A DNA stretch of 64,000 nucleotides from Pedobacter mendelii (GTDB taxonomy: Bacteria; Bacteroidota; Bacteroidia; Sphingobacteriales; Sphingobacteriaceae): assembly GCF_014635725.1 (NCBI RefSeq), contig NZ_BMDJ01000001.1, positions 372,001 through 436,000 of the forward strand, written 5' to 3'. The notes beneath the pieces are model-generated. The model did not search any database and was not told where the DNA came from. It was given only the letters and a program-made list of their open reading frames with translations. The position numbers and the translations under genes are program-made. Positions within the stretch are counted from its first letter, which is position 1, and each line of letters opens with the position of its first letter. Positions 27,191-36,079 of this stretch are shown piece by piece.

Positions 27191-27318
27191 AACTACAGAG
27201 GCCATTAAGATTTTCACACAATAAACACAATTATATTACTCTAAACAATTGAGATGACCAGGCGTGCATGGTTCTTTTTACCACAGAGGTCATATAGATT
27301 TTCACAAAGGAAACTAAG
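27191..27318. repeat. CCACAGAGG-type degenerate repeats, two direct copies
   Basis: Two direct copies (27191-27230 and 27276-27318) share the pattern AC-ACAGAGG-CAT--AGATTTTCACA. They lie downstream of the GxxExxY gene. An inverted copy lies at 27774-27820 on its other side, and more distant copies at 35881-35923 and 38330-38356. Confidence 0.55.
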
Positions 27319-27323
27319 TTTAA

Positions 27324-27701
27324 TCAATAACCATTAATAACTCGTTTTATTCCATCTTTCAAGAGTAAAACATTAAAATTTATTAGCAAACCAAATTTGA
27401 ACCCACCTAATTTCATATAAGTTAAGGTTTGCGCTAAATGTATGTCTGCAAGTTTTTCTACACTTTTTAATTCTAAAACTAAATTATTCTCCACTAAAAT
27501 ATCGATTCTATAACCACAATCTATTTTAACATCCTCAAAAGTTACTGACATCATTTTTTCCTTTTCAACTAAAAACCCTGCATTTTCGATTTTATAGAAT
27601 AAGCATTCTTTATATGCGCTTTCGAGTAAACCAGGCCCAAGGGCTTTATGAACATCAATAGCTAACCCTATAATTGTTCTTGTTAACAAATCTTCTTTCA
27701 T
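27324..27701 (-). CDS. GxxExxY family protein
   Basis: The protein has 125 residues. The family-naming motif is GPGLLESAYKECL (G-x-x-E-x-x-Y, residues 22-29). It is followed by a PD-(D/E)xK-like core: the Asp in CGYRIDILVENNLVLELKSVE supplies D...ExK, and LADIHLAQTLTYMKLGGFKFGLLINFN is the terminal strand-helix unit. A nuclease-like fold is therefore predicted, but the function of this very common small family is not known. The gene is bracketed by repeats of the CCACAGAGG type in opposite orientation, which suggests it moves as, or was acquired within, a repeat-flanked cassette. Confidence 0.85.
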   Translation of the reverse strand: MKEDLLTRTIIGLAIDVHKALGPGLLESAYKECLFYKIENAGFLVEKEKMMSVTFEDVKIDCGYRIDILVENNLVLELKSVEKLADIHLAQTLTYMKLGGFKFGLLINFNVLLLKDGIKRVINGY

Positions 27702-27773
27702 ATTCTTATGTTCTCAGTGGGCCTTAAGAAAAATACAATGTAAAATGATACTAAAAAAATTTACCCAGTAAAT

Positions 27774-27820
27774 TCATTGTGTTCTCTGTGCTTTACCTCT
27801 GTTTGCTCTGTGGTAAAAAA
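27774..27820. repeat. CTCTGTGG-type repeat upstream of the GxxExxY gene (inverted copy)
   Basis: GTTCTCTGTG, TTACCTCTG and GCTCTGTGGTAAAAAA are reverse complements of the CCACAGAGG units at 27191-27318, so the gene is flanked by inverted repeats. Confidence 0.55.
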
Positions 27821-27899
27821 TCCTATTTAGTTAATTCTAAATCTTCTATTATCAAGCTCCCTATTTTTTAAAACTATTTACTTTGAGTACTAATTTCCC

Positions 27900-30167
27900 C
27901 TACTCTTCCGATGGAAACAACGATGCCAACACTAACTTAATCTCCCCAAATGAATAATCTTTCCCTAAAAAATCCCGTATCACGGCCATCGATTTTGTTT
28001 TCTGACTTTCAACCGCATCTGCAATATTTTTTATTTTATTCGGTTTAACTAATTTAGCAACATCAATTTGTTGCGTAGAAACATAATACGCCAGGTGCCC
28101 TTCAATAGTCCCGACAGAAAAGCCTCGCTCTTTAGCTATTTCCTCTAAGCTTTTCCCTTTTTCGTATAATTCAAAGCTTACTAATTTGGTATCAACTTTT
28201 GGTTCCTTATTTTTCTTTTCTGTAGCAGATTTTACTTTTAATGTCATGCCTTTCAATTGAATTGCCTTCTGCAATTGTTGATTGCGTTCGGCAGTATTTA
28301 ACAAAGCATCGGTGTCAGCTTTGCTAAATTCCTTCCCATCAATAATGGCTTGTAAAAGTGCTTTACTCTTGTGCATTTTTTTCAATTGCTCGTACACTAA
28401 AATCTCTAGTTCCAACAATTCTGTTAAATAAGTTTTAATCTGTTTATCTTCCTTAATTAACTCAATATGAGCTAAAAGCCTATCGGAAATTTCTCTTACC
28501 AACGGATTAAAATATTTCAAAGCTGCACCAACTCTTTTAGAAACATTAAATAAAGTGTGTTCCGTTTGTGTAGCAAATAAATTTTTAAGTTGATTAATAA
28601 AAGTATCAGCAGTTGCGGTAATTTTTTGAAAATCACGATAAAGTTCCATCGTCCACTCATCGTATTTCTGCTTGGTAGATTTTTCTCCCTTATCAAAAGT
28701 TTGAACATGCTCTTTTAAATAATAGCGAACCAAATTCAAATCGAAAGCTGCTAATAAATACGTTCTGATAAAATCGTAACTCTCAAAACTAATCTGCTGA
28801 TTCAGCACTTCGGCAGGTTGTTTAGTTTTAGAAAAATAATGAATGTTTTGGTCTTGCTGCAAACCGTTTTCCCGCAAATGCGAGGTCAAAACCAAACCAT
28901 TTAAAGAGCGTAAACGCGATAAAGCAACATACGCTTGCCCGGGGGCAAAAGCATCTCCAATATCTATAATCGCCTTGTCGAAAGTTAAACCCTGGCTTTT
29001 ATGAACAGTAATGGCCCAAGCCAACTTTATTGGATATTGAATAAAAGAACCAGCCACAGTTTCCGAAATCTCATTTGTAGCTTCGTTCAATTTATATTTT
29101 ACGTTCTCCCAAGTATATGGCGAAACATCAATCACTACCTTATCTTCAGGCAATTCAATTTCAATAATATCCTTTTCGATGTGATGAACAACGCCAATTT
29201 TACCATTGTAATAGCGCTTTTCGGCAGACATGTCATTTTTAATAAACATAATTTGAGCACCAACTTTAAGTTCTAAACTTTTATCGTTCGGATAAGCATA
29301 TTCATTAAATTCTCCTTGAATTTTTGCATCAAAAAAATAAGATTTATTTTTAAGCTGAGTTAACCTTTCTCTGTTTATGCTATCGGCTTTGTTGTTGTGT
29401 GTGGTTAGTGTAATGTAATTTTCATCTGCCGATGGTTTAAAATCTTGCTTAAAATGTTGGTGCAATAAAGCCGTATCATCTGGAGTAATTTTATTATTCC
29501 TTAGGTTATTCAAAAGGTCGATAAACACTGCATCATCCTGACGATAAATTTTATCTAACTCGATATAAACTGGTGCATTATTCTGCAGAGCCAATGCATC
29601 AAAAAAGTAAATGCTTTTGTAAAAACCCGACATTACCCGCCACTCATCGTTTTTTACAACGGGTGGCAATTGGTGCAAATCGCCAATAAAAAGTAACTGA
29701 ACACCACCGAAAGGCACATTTCTATTCCTCCGAACATAGCGTAAAACAAAATCAATCGCATCAAGCATGTCGGCTCGAAGCATACTCACTTCATCAATCA
29801 CCAGCAGTTCCAACTCCTGAATCATACGTCGTTTATTGGTCTGCATATTTAAATGCTTAACAATTGAGCGTGGTGTATTGAAGTTAAAAGTGATGTTTTG
29901 GTTGATGATATTTGCTGCAGCATCAGGAAAAAACGACCCAAATGGCAGCTGAAAAAGTGAATGAATTGTAACACCTGCGGCATTAATAGCTGCAATACCA
30001 GTTGGCGCACAAATCACTGCCTTTTTATGGGTTAGCTTAATCAGTTTCCGCAAAAAAGTAGTTTTACCTGTTCCGGCTTTTCCCGTTAAGAAAACATGTT
30101 TGGAGGTATAATTTACAAATTTAGCCGCAATTTCTGCGGCCATAGAAGTTTCTTCTAATTCTGGCAT
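27900..30167 (-). CDS. PIF1-like helicase with C-terminal helix-turn-helix region
   Basis: A superfamily 1B helicase of 755 residues. Start at the ATG 30167 (MPELEETSMAAEIAAKF); a TTG two codons earlier is not needed. Motif I is FLTGKAGTGKTTFLRKL, then CAPTGIAAINAAGVTIHSLF (Ia), LVIDEVSMLRADMLDAID (II), LLFIGDLHQLPPVV (III), TLTTHNNKADSINRERL (IV), and AWAITVHKSQGLTFDKAIID with YVALSRLRSLNGLVL (V-VI). The last 250 residues add a predicted helical region and an HTH-like segment (TKLVSFELYEKGKSLEEIAK, RGFSVGTIEGHLAYYV), as in RecQ-associated HTH_40 domains. PIF1 enzymes unwind DNA 5' to 3', including G-quadruplexes; the cellular role here is unknown. Confidence 0.88.
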   Translation of the reverse strand: MPELEETSMAAEIAAKFVNYTSKHVFLTGKAGTGKTTFLRKLIKLTHKKAVICAPTGIAAINAAGVTIHSLFQLPFGSFFPDAAANIINQNITFNFNTPRSIVKHLNMQTNKRRMIQELELLVIDEVSMLRADMLDAIDFVLRYVRRNRNVPFGGVQLLFIGDLHQLPPVVKNDEWRVMSGFYKSIYFFDALALQNNAPVYIELDKIYRQDDAVFIDLLNNLRNNKITPDDTALLHQHFKQDFKPSADENYITLTTHNNKADSINRERLTQLKNKSYFFDAKIQGEFNEYAYPNDKSLELKVGAQIMFIKNDMSAEKRYYNGKIGVVHHIEKDIIEIELPEDKVVIDVSPYTWENVKYKLNEATNEISETVAGSFIQYPIKLAWAITVHKSQGLTFDKAIIDIGDAFAPGQAYVALSRLRSLNGLVLTSHLRENGLQQDQNIHYFSKTKQPAEVLNQQISFESYDFIRTYLLAAFDLNLVRYYLKEHVQTFDKGEKSTKQKYDEWTMELYRDFQKITATADTFINQLKNLFATQTEHTLFNVSKRVGAALKYFNPLVREISDRLLAHIELIKEDKQIKTYLTELLELEILVYEQLKKMHKSKALLQAIIDGKEFSKADTDALLNTAERNQQLQKAIQLKGMTLKVKSATEKKNKEPKVDTKLVSFELYEKGKSLEEIAKERGFSVGTIEGHLAYYVSTQQIDVAKLVKPNKIKNIADAVESQKTKSMAVIRDFLGKDYSFGEIKLVLASLFPSEE

Positions 30168-30228
30168 TGGCAATAAGATTTTTGGTTGCTTTATTTTGAA
30201 GGGATATTTAAAGCTAACAATTTTAGCA

Positions 30229-30236
30229 CAAAAATA
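30229..30236 (-). promoter_or_regulatory. Predicted -7 box of the PIF1-like gene
   Basis: TATTTTTG on the minus strand, about 61 nt before the ATG. Confidence 0.45.
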
Positions 30237-30411
30237 AGTATGATTTGTAAGATTATCGTTTATAAGAAGGTTTTTAGTGTCGTTAACTATTAAAATACGA
30301 TTCTGATTTTTTGGAAATGAGCGTTCAGTATTTCTTCGGGAACTGCAGTCCTGCCATTCGCTTTATACCGATGAAACCTGTGAAACAAGCAAGCATACCA
30401 TACATTAATAA

Positions 30412-30443
30412 ATATAGCCCAGGGTTTAAACCCTTGGCTATAT
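30412..30443. repeat. 32-nt palindrome
   Basis: Arms TATAGCCCAGGGTTT and AAACCCTTGGCTATA are complementary except for one C-T mismatch and meet without a loop, centred at 30427/30428. It has no T-run, so a pure terminator role is unlikely. Confidence 0.6.
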
Positions 30444-30524
30444 GATAAAATTTAAACCTGAAAAAGGAAATTTACAGACTATAGGTTTTAAAAACAATCC
30501 AAAGAATTACTGAAGAAGTTATCC

Positions 30525-30661
30525 AAACCCGACAGAAATGGAAATCCTTTTTATTGCAGAAACCTAAGTTATACTTGTAAATCAGCCGATAGAACAAATG
30601 CTTTAAAACACAAAATGACAGGAGTTTAAAAAAAGATTGCAATGTATGGCGGGACTGAAGC
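30525..30661. repeat. REP-like extragenic element, copy 2
   Basis: Left block AAACCCGACAGAAATGGAAA (30525-30544), right block GTATGGCGGGACTGAAGC (30644-30661). Both blocks match those of the copies at 8617-8680 and, reversed, 38144-38230. An additional inverted right block (CTGCAGTCCTGCCATTCGC) lies at 30343-30361. Confidence 0.65.
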
Positions 30662-30778
30662 AACCCAAGAACTACCGACATTGCTTTTCTTAAAATTATC
30701 TCTAAAAATCTTTTATGAACAGAATTATGGTCTCATAGTATTCTCGATTAACCAGTTCAAACAGTTAAGCAAATTTGC

Positions 30779-30786
30779 TATCTTTG
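30779..30786 (+). promoter_or_regulatory. Predicted -7 box of prfC
   Basis: TATCTTTG, 89 nt before the prfC ATG and 7 nt before a 14-codon upstream ORF. Confidence 0.5.
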
Positions 30787-30793
30787 CAGCCAG

Positions 30794-30838
30794 ATGAAAC
30801 AAAACTATTCAAATCTTATCGCAGTTAAATTCCTTTAA
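30794..30838 (+). CDS. Possible upstream ORF in the prfC leader
   Basis: ATG to TAA, encoding [14 protein letters not shown]. It starts 7 nt after the predicted -7 box and ends 37 nt before the prfC ATG. Its first bases (GATGAAAC, 30793-30800) are complementary to GTTTCATC at 30843-30850, and GTTAAA/TTTAAC (30824-30839) could form an inner stem spanning the stop codon. Whether it is translated is unknown; a chance short frame cannot be excluded. Confidence 0.3.
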   Translation: MKQNYSNLIAVKFL

Positions 30839-30875
30839 CCAGGTTTCATCGCCACTTTTTACCCAAAATTTTATT

Positions 30876-32456
30876 ATGCTTAACCCTGAAATAGAAAAAC
30901 GTAAAACCTTTGCCATTATAAGTCACCCCGATGCAGGCAAAACCACATTAACAGAAAAATTTCTGCTTTTTGGAGGTGCAATTAACACTGCTGGAGCGGT
31001 AAAAAGGAATAAAGCGAACCAAAGCAACACTTCCGATTTTATGGAAATTGAGAAACAACGTGGTATCTCGGTGGCAACTTCGGTTATGGGTTTTGAGTAC
31101 AGCGGCAAGCGGATTAATATTCTGGATACGCCCGGGCACAAGGATTTTGCGGAAGATACTTACCGAACTTTGTCTGCTGTAGATAGCGTTATTCTTGTTG
31201 TAGACTGTGTGAAAGGCGTTGAGGAACAAACCGAAAAACTGATGTCGGTTTGTAGAATGCGGAATACGCCTGTAATTATTTTCGTTAACAAGATGGATAG
31301 AGAAGGTAAGGAAGCTTTCGATTTGTTGGATGAAATTGAGGAAAAACTGAACATTAGTTTATGTCCACTTTCTTGGCCAATTGGTTTAGGGCATACTTTT
31401 AAAGGTGTTTATAGCATCTATAATAAACATTTAAATCTTTTTCAGCCAGATAAAACTAAAATCTCTAACTCGGTAATTGCCGTTGAAGATTTGGATGATA
31501 ATAACCTTACGAATTTCTTAAAAGAAAAAGAAATCAGCAATTTAAAAGATGACTTAGAACTCGTTGATGGCGTTTACGGGCAAATTGACAAGGAACTTTA
31601 CAACGAGGGTTTATTAGCACCAGTATTTTTCGGTAGCGCAATTAATAACTTCGGTATTAAGGAATTGTTGGACACATTTATCGATATTGCGCCAAGTCCG
31701 CGACACAGAGAGGCCGAGGAGCGTGATGTTTTGGTTGAAGAGAAAAATTTTAGTGGTTTTGTATTTAAAATTCACGCTAATTTAGACCCAAAACACCGCG
31801 ATAGAATTGCTTTCTTGCGCATCTGTTCAGGTAAATTTGAGCGTAATAAATTCTATTATCATACCCGTCAGGATAAGAAACTGAAATTTTCGAACCCGAT
31901 GGATTTTATGGCAAACGAGAAAAGCATTGTTGAAGAGGCTTGGCCAGGTGATGTGGTTGGTTTGTATGATAGTGGTAATTTTAAAATTGGCGATACCTTA
32001 ACTGAAGGTGAAAAGTTGCAGTTTAAGGGAATTCCGAGTTTCTCTCCGTCTATTTTTAAAGAGGTTGAAAACATGGACCCAATGCGAACCAAGCAGTTGG
32101 AAAAAGGCATTGAACAATTAACCGATGAAGGTGTTGCGCAATTATTTGTTATGCAGCCAGGAAACAGAAAGGTAATTGGCGCTGTTGGTGAACTTCAATT
32201 CGAGGTAATTAACTTCCGTTTAGAGCATGAGTATGGTGCAAAATGTCGCTTCCGTACATTGAGTTATACACGTTCGAGCTGGGTAACATCAAGTGATAGA
32301 AAGAAATTAGAGGAGTTTGTTAAACGTAAACAACAACACATCGGCTTTGATAAAGAAGCAAATCCTGTTTATTTGGCCGATAGTGAATACATGATTAATT
32401 TAACGAAGCAGGATTATCCGGATATTGATTTCCATAAAACGAGTGAGTTTAAATAG
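30876..32456 (+). CDS. prfC: Peptide chain release factor 3
   Basis: The GTPase has 526 residues, the normal RF3 length. It recycles RF1/RF2 from the ribosome after peptide release. [20 protein letters not shown] is the G1 loop (residues 6-25), [12 protein letters not shown] the switch II-preceding region, [16 protein letters not shown] the G3 motif, and [20 protein letters not shown] the G4 [19 protein letters not shown] marks the RF3-specific boundary to domain 2, and the C-terminal domain ([20 protein letters not shown]) is complete. It is monocistronic with a structured leader that contains a possible uORF, and shares a bidirectional terminator with the facing toxin gene. Confidence 0.96.
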   Translation: MLNPEIEKRKTFAIISHPDAGKTTLTEKFLLFGGAINTAGAVKRNKANQSNTSDFMEIEKQRGISVATSVMGFEYSGKRINILDTPGHKDFAEDTYRTLSAVDSVILVVDCVKGVEEQTEKLMSVCRMRNTPVIIFVNKMDREGKEAFDLLDEIEEKLNISLCPLSWPIGLGHTFKGVYSIYNKHLNLFQPDKTKISNSVIAVEDLDDNNLTNFLKEKEISNLKDDLELVDGVYGQIDKELYNEGLLAPVFFGSAINNFGIKELLDTFIDIAPSPRHREAEERDVLVEEKNFSGFVFKIHANLDPKHRDRIAFLRICSGKFERNKFYYHTRQDKKLKFSNPMDFMANEKSIVEEAWPGDVVGLYDSGNFKIGDTLTEGEKLQFKGIPSFSPSIFKEVENMDPMRTKQLEKGIEQLTDEGVAQLFVMQPGNRKVIGAVGELQFEVINFRLEHEYGAKCRFRTLSYTRSSWVTSSDRKKLEEFVKRKQQHIGFDKEANPVYLADSEYMINLTKQDYPDIDFHKTSEFK

Positions 32457-32487
32457 CCTAAACCACTAAAGGGGCTTTACAAGCAAA

Positions 32488-32523
32488 AAAGTCCTATCAT
32501 CTTTTCAAACTTGATAGGACTTT
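32488..32523. terminator. Bidirectional terminator between prfC and the ParE-type toxin gene
   Basis: AAAGTCCTATCA and TGATAGGACTTT form a perfect 12-bp stem with a 12-nt loop. An A-run precedes and T-rich sequence follows, so it can serve both strands. Confidence 0.75.
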
Positions 32524-32569
32524 CTATATTTATTTAATGGAAAGCATTTAAAATATAATTTCCAATTTC

Positions 32570-32860
32570 TTAATAAAGTAGTGGTTCTTGTCTGTTATCC
32601 CAAAAGAAAAGAACCTCTATCCTATCGGATTTAACTTCATAAAATACTGATGAAAGCTTTTTTATTACTGCTTTTCTGATGTTTGGATTGAACTCGGTTT
32701 CCTTATAGATTAATGGTGAGTTGCTAATTAATTCAAGAGTTTTAATCGTATTTTTTTTAAAATCTTTTAAAGCTTTATCTCCAAGCCTATCCTTAATTTG
32801 AACACAAATTGATTCAAAAGTTTGGAATGCTGTATTTGATATTACTATTGGTAAACTCAT
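32570..32860 (-). CDS. RelE/ParE-superfamily toxin
   Basis: The protein has 96 residues. The ATG at 32860 (MSLPIVIS) is preferred over a TTG one codon earlier. It follows the ParE-like pattern: a beta-strand start, a long helical hairpin (AFQTFESICVQIKDRLGDKA, LKDFKKNTIKTLELISNSPL), then the beta-sheet NIRKAVIKKLSSVFYEVKSDRIEVLFFWDNRQEP. The C-terminal FFWDNRQ-P resembles the motif of this plasmid-stabilisation subgroup. The target (gyrase or ribosome-bound mRNA) cannot be told. Its start codon overlaps the antitoxin stop by one base (TGATG). Confidence 0.85.
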   Translation of the reverse strand: MSLPIVISNTAFQTFESICVQIKDRLGDKALKDFKKNTIKTLELISNSPLIYKETEFNPNIRKAVIKKLSSVFYEVKSDRIEVLFFWDNRQEPLLY

Positions 32861-33066
32861 CAAATAATGGCAATTTTTTCTTTGAATTCGTCAAATGACA
32901 AACTTTTACCAGATTTGATATCTTCCTTCCCCTTTTTAATTCCGGCTATGACATGAGCAGGAAGGGCTTCGTTACTATTAATTTCGTAAGGGACTTCCAA
33001 AGCTTTTAAAAAAGCTTTCAAGGCTTTTTCTTGAATTTTATTTGGATGGACTAGATAAGTTTCCAT
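32860..33066 (-). CDS. Antitoxin partner (DUF2683-like)
   Basis: A 68-residue protein, METYLVHPNKIQEKALKAFL at the N-terminus and a charged C-terminus (KEDIKSGKSLSFDEFKEKIA). This is the pattern of small antitoxins that accompany RelE/ParE/YoeB toxins in Bacteroidota. It precedes the toxin gene with a TGATG junction. A decayed homologue with a different toxin (YoeB type) is at 16950-17147, so the same antitoxin family is combined with two toxin types in this window. A TAAATTTG promoter box lies 26 nt upstream. Confidence 0.82.
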   Translation of the reverse strand: METYLVHPNKIQEKALKAFLKALEVPYEINSNEALPAHVIAGIKKGKEDIKSGKSLSFDEFKEKIAII

Positions 33067-33092
33067 ATTGACTTTGATTTTAAACTAATATA

Positions 33093-33100
33093 CAAATTTA
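33093..33100 (-). promoter_or_regulatory. Predicted -7 box of the ParE-type toxin-antitoxin pair
   Basis: TAAATTTG on the minus strand, 26 nt before the antitoxin ATG. Confidence 0.45.
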
Positions 33101-33233
33101 AAAATTATCCTTTTATGATGCTTACACACATTAACGAATTAAGAAAATATAAATTTAAAAAATCTATATTCTCAAAGCTTTAAGGTATTCAATCCTTACA
33201 GATTTTAAAAACCCGTAAGCATATTTATATATT

Positions 33234-34487
33234 TTATTTCAACTTACTAAGTGCTGCTTTAATTCTTGGCAACATGTCTTTAATATCTTGCAAAGTACAT
33301 GCGCCAACAGATGCCCTGAACCATGGCATACTGTATTCATTACCAAAGGCAGAAAAAGGAACCAATGCTGCTCCAGCTTCTTTAATTAAGTAGAAGTTTA
33401 CATCAGCACTATCTTTTAAAAGCTGACCATCTGTTGTAGTTTTTCCGATATAGTCAATTTTAATTGTTAAATAAATGGCACCCATCGGTTCAACGGCATC
33501 AACATTAAAGCCTTCATTTTTTAGTTCATTGAAGCCATTGTAAAGTGCATTTAAGCTATCCTGAATTTGGCTCTTAAAGTTGGTTAAGAAAGTATCAACC
33601 TGTGTTTTGTCATTGAAATAATTTGACATGGCAACTTGCTCAGCTTTTGGTGCCCAAGCACCCATGTGTCCAACCAAAGCCTTCATTCTGTTTACAATAT
33701 CTTCCGGACCAAAACCCCAACCCACACGTACACCAGTTGCTGCCAAACATTTCGAACTGCCATCAACAAAAACAGTAAATTCTCGCATTGCAGGACGTAA
33801 AGAAACTGGATTTACATGTTCTTTACCAAAAGTAAGCAATGAATAAATTTGGTCGTACATTAAATACAATGGTTTTTCATCCGCTCCACGAGATGCGTTT
33901 TCTTCCAAAACAACGTCGCAAATTTCTACAAGAGAATCTGCGTCGAACATGGTTCCTGTTGGATTTAATGGTGAGCACAAAGCCAACAATGTGGCACCTT
34001 TTAAGTGTGGCTTCAATTGTGCAGCGGTTGGCATAAAATTATGCTCGGCATCAGTTTCTACTGCGACTGCTTTTGCCGAAGTTAAGTGACAATAGTGATT
34101 GTTATTCCAAGATGGTGCCGGAAAAACTACGGTATCGCCTGGGTCTATTAGTGCCAAATAAGTTGCGTAAATTAACGGACGAGAACCGCCTGAAACTAAA
34201 ATGCTGTTGGTATTATATTCCAAACCAAACCTTTCTTTTAATAATTCTGAAACGGTTTCTCTTAATTGCAAAACGCCATCTGCAGGTGGATAATTGGTTT
34301 GATTGGCATGGTATGCATCTACAATTCCAGCTTTTAATTCGGTTGGGATTGGGTAGATGTTTGAATCGAAATCACCTATGGTTAAGTTAGCGATTGATGC
34401 GCCTTTGCGTTTCATCTCATTAACTTCGTTACCAATTTTTATAATTTCTGAACCAACTAAAGCGCTGGCTAATATTGAAACTTTCAT
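33234..34487 (-). CDS. PLP-dependent class I/II aminotransferase
   Basis: A fold-type I aminotransferase of 417 residues. The PLP lysine is Lys246 in VDGSSKCLAATGVRVGWGFG, with the cofactor-binding Asp212 and Tyr215 in LMYDQIYSLL, the NPTG motif in CSPLNPTGTMF, and the substrate-binding Arg in PWFRASVG. It resembles aspartate aminotransferase-like enzymes. It begins one base after the argH stop, so it is probably the last gene of the arginine transcript. A role in supplying aspartate or glutamate nitrogen to the pathway would fit, but this is inferred from position only. Confidence 0.87.
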   Translation of the reverse strand: MKVSILASALVGSEIIKIGNEVNEMKRKGASIANLTIGDFDSNIYPIPTELKAGIVDAYHANQTNYPPADGVLQLRETVSELLKERFGLEYNTNSILVSGGSRPLIYATYLALIDPGDTVVFPAPSWNNNHYCHLTSAKAVAVETDAEHNFMPTAAQLKPHLKGATLLALCSPLNPTGTMFDADSLVEICDVVLEENASRGADEKPLYLMYDQIYSLLTFGKEHVNPVSLRPAMREFTVFVDGSSKCLAATGVRVGWGFGPEDIVNRMKALVGHMGAWAPKAEQVAMSNYFNDKTQVDTFLTNFKSQIQDSLNALYNGFNELKNEGFNVDAVEPMGAIYLTIKIDYIGKTTTDGQLLKDSADVNFYLIKEAGAALVPFSAFGNEYSMPWFRASVGACTLQDIKDMLPRIKAALSKLK

Positions 34488-34488
34488 A

Positions 34489-35820
34489 TTATGCTATTAA
34501 ATCTTCTATTGCTTTATTCACTTTCTCAAAACCAAATTGAGCCAAAATGTTTTCCATTGCTGCAGAAATTTGCTCGTTACAAAGATTGCCGATGCTCCCC
34601 TCGTGTGTATGATGTATTTGGCCTGATGGTGCAAAAGTACCATTTTCAATTTGTTCGCCAACTATTTTATAAGCCTCTCTAAACGGAACGCCTTGTAAAG
34701 CCAAATCGTTAACAACCTCAACACTAAATAGGTAATTGTACTTTTTATCCTTTAGTATATCATCTTTTATGGTGATGTTTTGGAACATAAAAGTCGCGAT
34801 TTCAAGACATTCGTTTAATGAAGTAATTGCAGGAAAAAGGTTCTCTTTCAACAACTGTAAATCTCTGTGATAACCAGATGGTAGATTGGTAATCATCATC
34901 GCAATTTCATTAGGTAAGGCCTGAATTTTATTGCAACGCGAACGAATTAATTCAAATACATCAGGATTTTTTTTGTGCGGCATAATGCTCGAACCGGTAG
35001 TTAATTCGGGCGGGAAACTGATAAAACTGAAATTCTGATTAATGAATAAGCAAACATCCATTGCCATTTTGGCCAAAGTTGCTGCCACGGCACTCATCGC
35101 CTGAGCCAAAATTCTTTCTGTCTTTCCACGCCCCATTTGTGCATAAACCACATTATAATTTAAGCTTTCAAAGCCCAATAAATTTGTGGTTAAAGTTCTG
35201 TTTAAAGGGAAAGATGAACCATAACCCGCTGCAGAACCCAATGGATTTTTGTTGGTAATCTTCCAAGCCGCAAGCATTAATTCCATATCATCGGCAAGGC
35301 TTTCGGCATAAGCACCAAACCACAAACCAAAAGATGATGGCATTGCAATTTGCAAATGGGTATAACCTGGCATCAACTTATCTTTATGCGTATTGCTCAA
35401 CTCAATTAATAGGTTAAACAATATTGAAGTTTGGTTCACCATATCCTCGATGCAGGCACGGAAAAACAGCTTTAAATCCACCAAAACCTGGTCGTTACGC
35501 GAACGCCCGCTATGAATTTTTTTACCGGCTTCACCGATGCGTTGAGTTAATAGCCATTCTACCTGAGAATGTACATCTTCAACCGTATCTTCGATAATAA
35601 ACTTACCGGCCTCAATTTCGGCGTAAATATTTTTAAGTTCCTTTTTAACTGTGGCCAATTCATCTGCTGTAAGCAAATTAATGGTTTCTAACATTTGAGT
35701 ATGCGCCAAAGAACCTAAAACATCAAATTTTGCCATTTGTAAATCCAATTCACGGTCTTTCCCAACGGTAAAAGTTTCTACAAATTTATTTACATCTATA
35801 TTTTTTTGCCAGATTTTCAT
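34489..35820 (-). CDS. argH: Argininosuccinate lyase
   Basis: The protein has 443 residues. It splits argininosuccinate into arginine and fumarate, the last step of arginine synthesis. The superfamily signature GSSIMPHKKNPDVFELIRS (around residue 280) carries the catalytic Ser loop. VEDVHSQVEWLLTQRIGEAG, HSGRSRNDQVLVDLKLFF and MPGYTHLQIAMPSSFGLWF are the other conserved blocks, the last containing the catalytic His. It is on the minus strand with the rest of the pathway, 259 nt after argE (that spacer carries a degenerate repeat) and 1 nt before an aminotransferase gene. Confidence 0.96.
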   Translation of the reverse strand: MKIWQKNIDVNKFVETFTVGKDRELDLQMAKFDVLGSLAHTQMLETINLLTADELATVKKELKNIYAEIEAGKFIIEDTVEDVHSQVEWLLTQRIGEAGKKIHSGRSRNDQVLVDLKLFFRACIEDMVNQTSILFNLLIELSNTHKDKLMPGYTHLQIAMPSSFGLWFGAYAESLADDMELMLAAWKITNKNPLGSAAGYGSSFPLNRTLTTNLLGFESLNYNVVYAQMGRGKTERILAQAMSAVAATLAKMAMDVCLFINQNFSFISFPPELTTGSSIMPHKKNPDVFELIRSRCNKIQALPNEIAMMITNLPSGYHRDLQLLKENLFPAITSLNECLEIATFMFQNITIKDDILKDKKYNYLFSVEVVNDLALQGVPFREAYKIVGEQIENGTFAPSGQIHHTHEGSIGNLCNEQISAAMENILAQFGFEKVNKAIEDLIA

Positions 35821-35880
35821 CAGGATATTTATTTATTTTTATTTTTGATGAAGCTTGCTACGCAGGGTTCATATTAATTT

Positions 35881-35923
35881 CTTTACCGCAAAGGTCGCTA
35901 AGTTTTTCGCAAAGCACACAAAG
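35881..35923. repeat. CCGCAAAGG-type degenerate repeat in the argE-argH spacer
   Basis: TTTACCGCAAAGGTCGCTAA and TTCGCAAAGCACACAAAG follow the same pattern as the CCACAGAGG repeats beside the GxxExxY gene at 27.2-27.8 kb. Confidence 0.5.
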
Positions 35924-36079
35924 CTATTTTATCCTTTTTACCATCGAGTACGCCGAGTTTTTTAAAGAGAACGCAAAATTCATTTATAAAACATTTTGCT
36001 TGGCGGTAGTTTAACCATGTAAGATATATAAGAACATATAAGATAAGCATCCAATCCCTCAAAGTTACAACCTCCACCT

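Larger units (their letters stand above)
30237..30778. other. Repeat-filled spacer without genes
   Basis: No convincing coding frame on either strand. It holds a REP-like end (30343-30361), a 32-nt palindrome (30412-30443), a REP-like element (30525-30661) and, at the right edge, the prfC promoter. Confidence 0.6.

Noticed and set aside
30174..30875. Possible insertion sequence in the prfC spacer
   Set aside because: No transposase frame, terminal inverted repeats or target duplication were found; only REP-like blocks and a palindrome.
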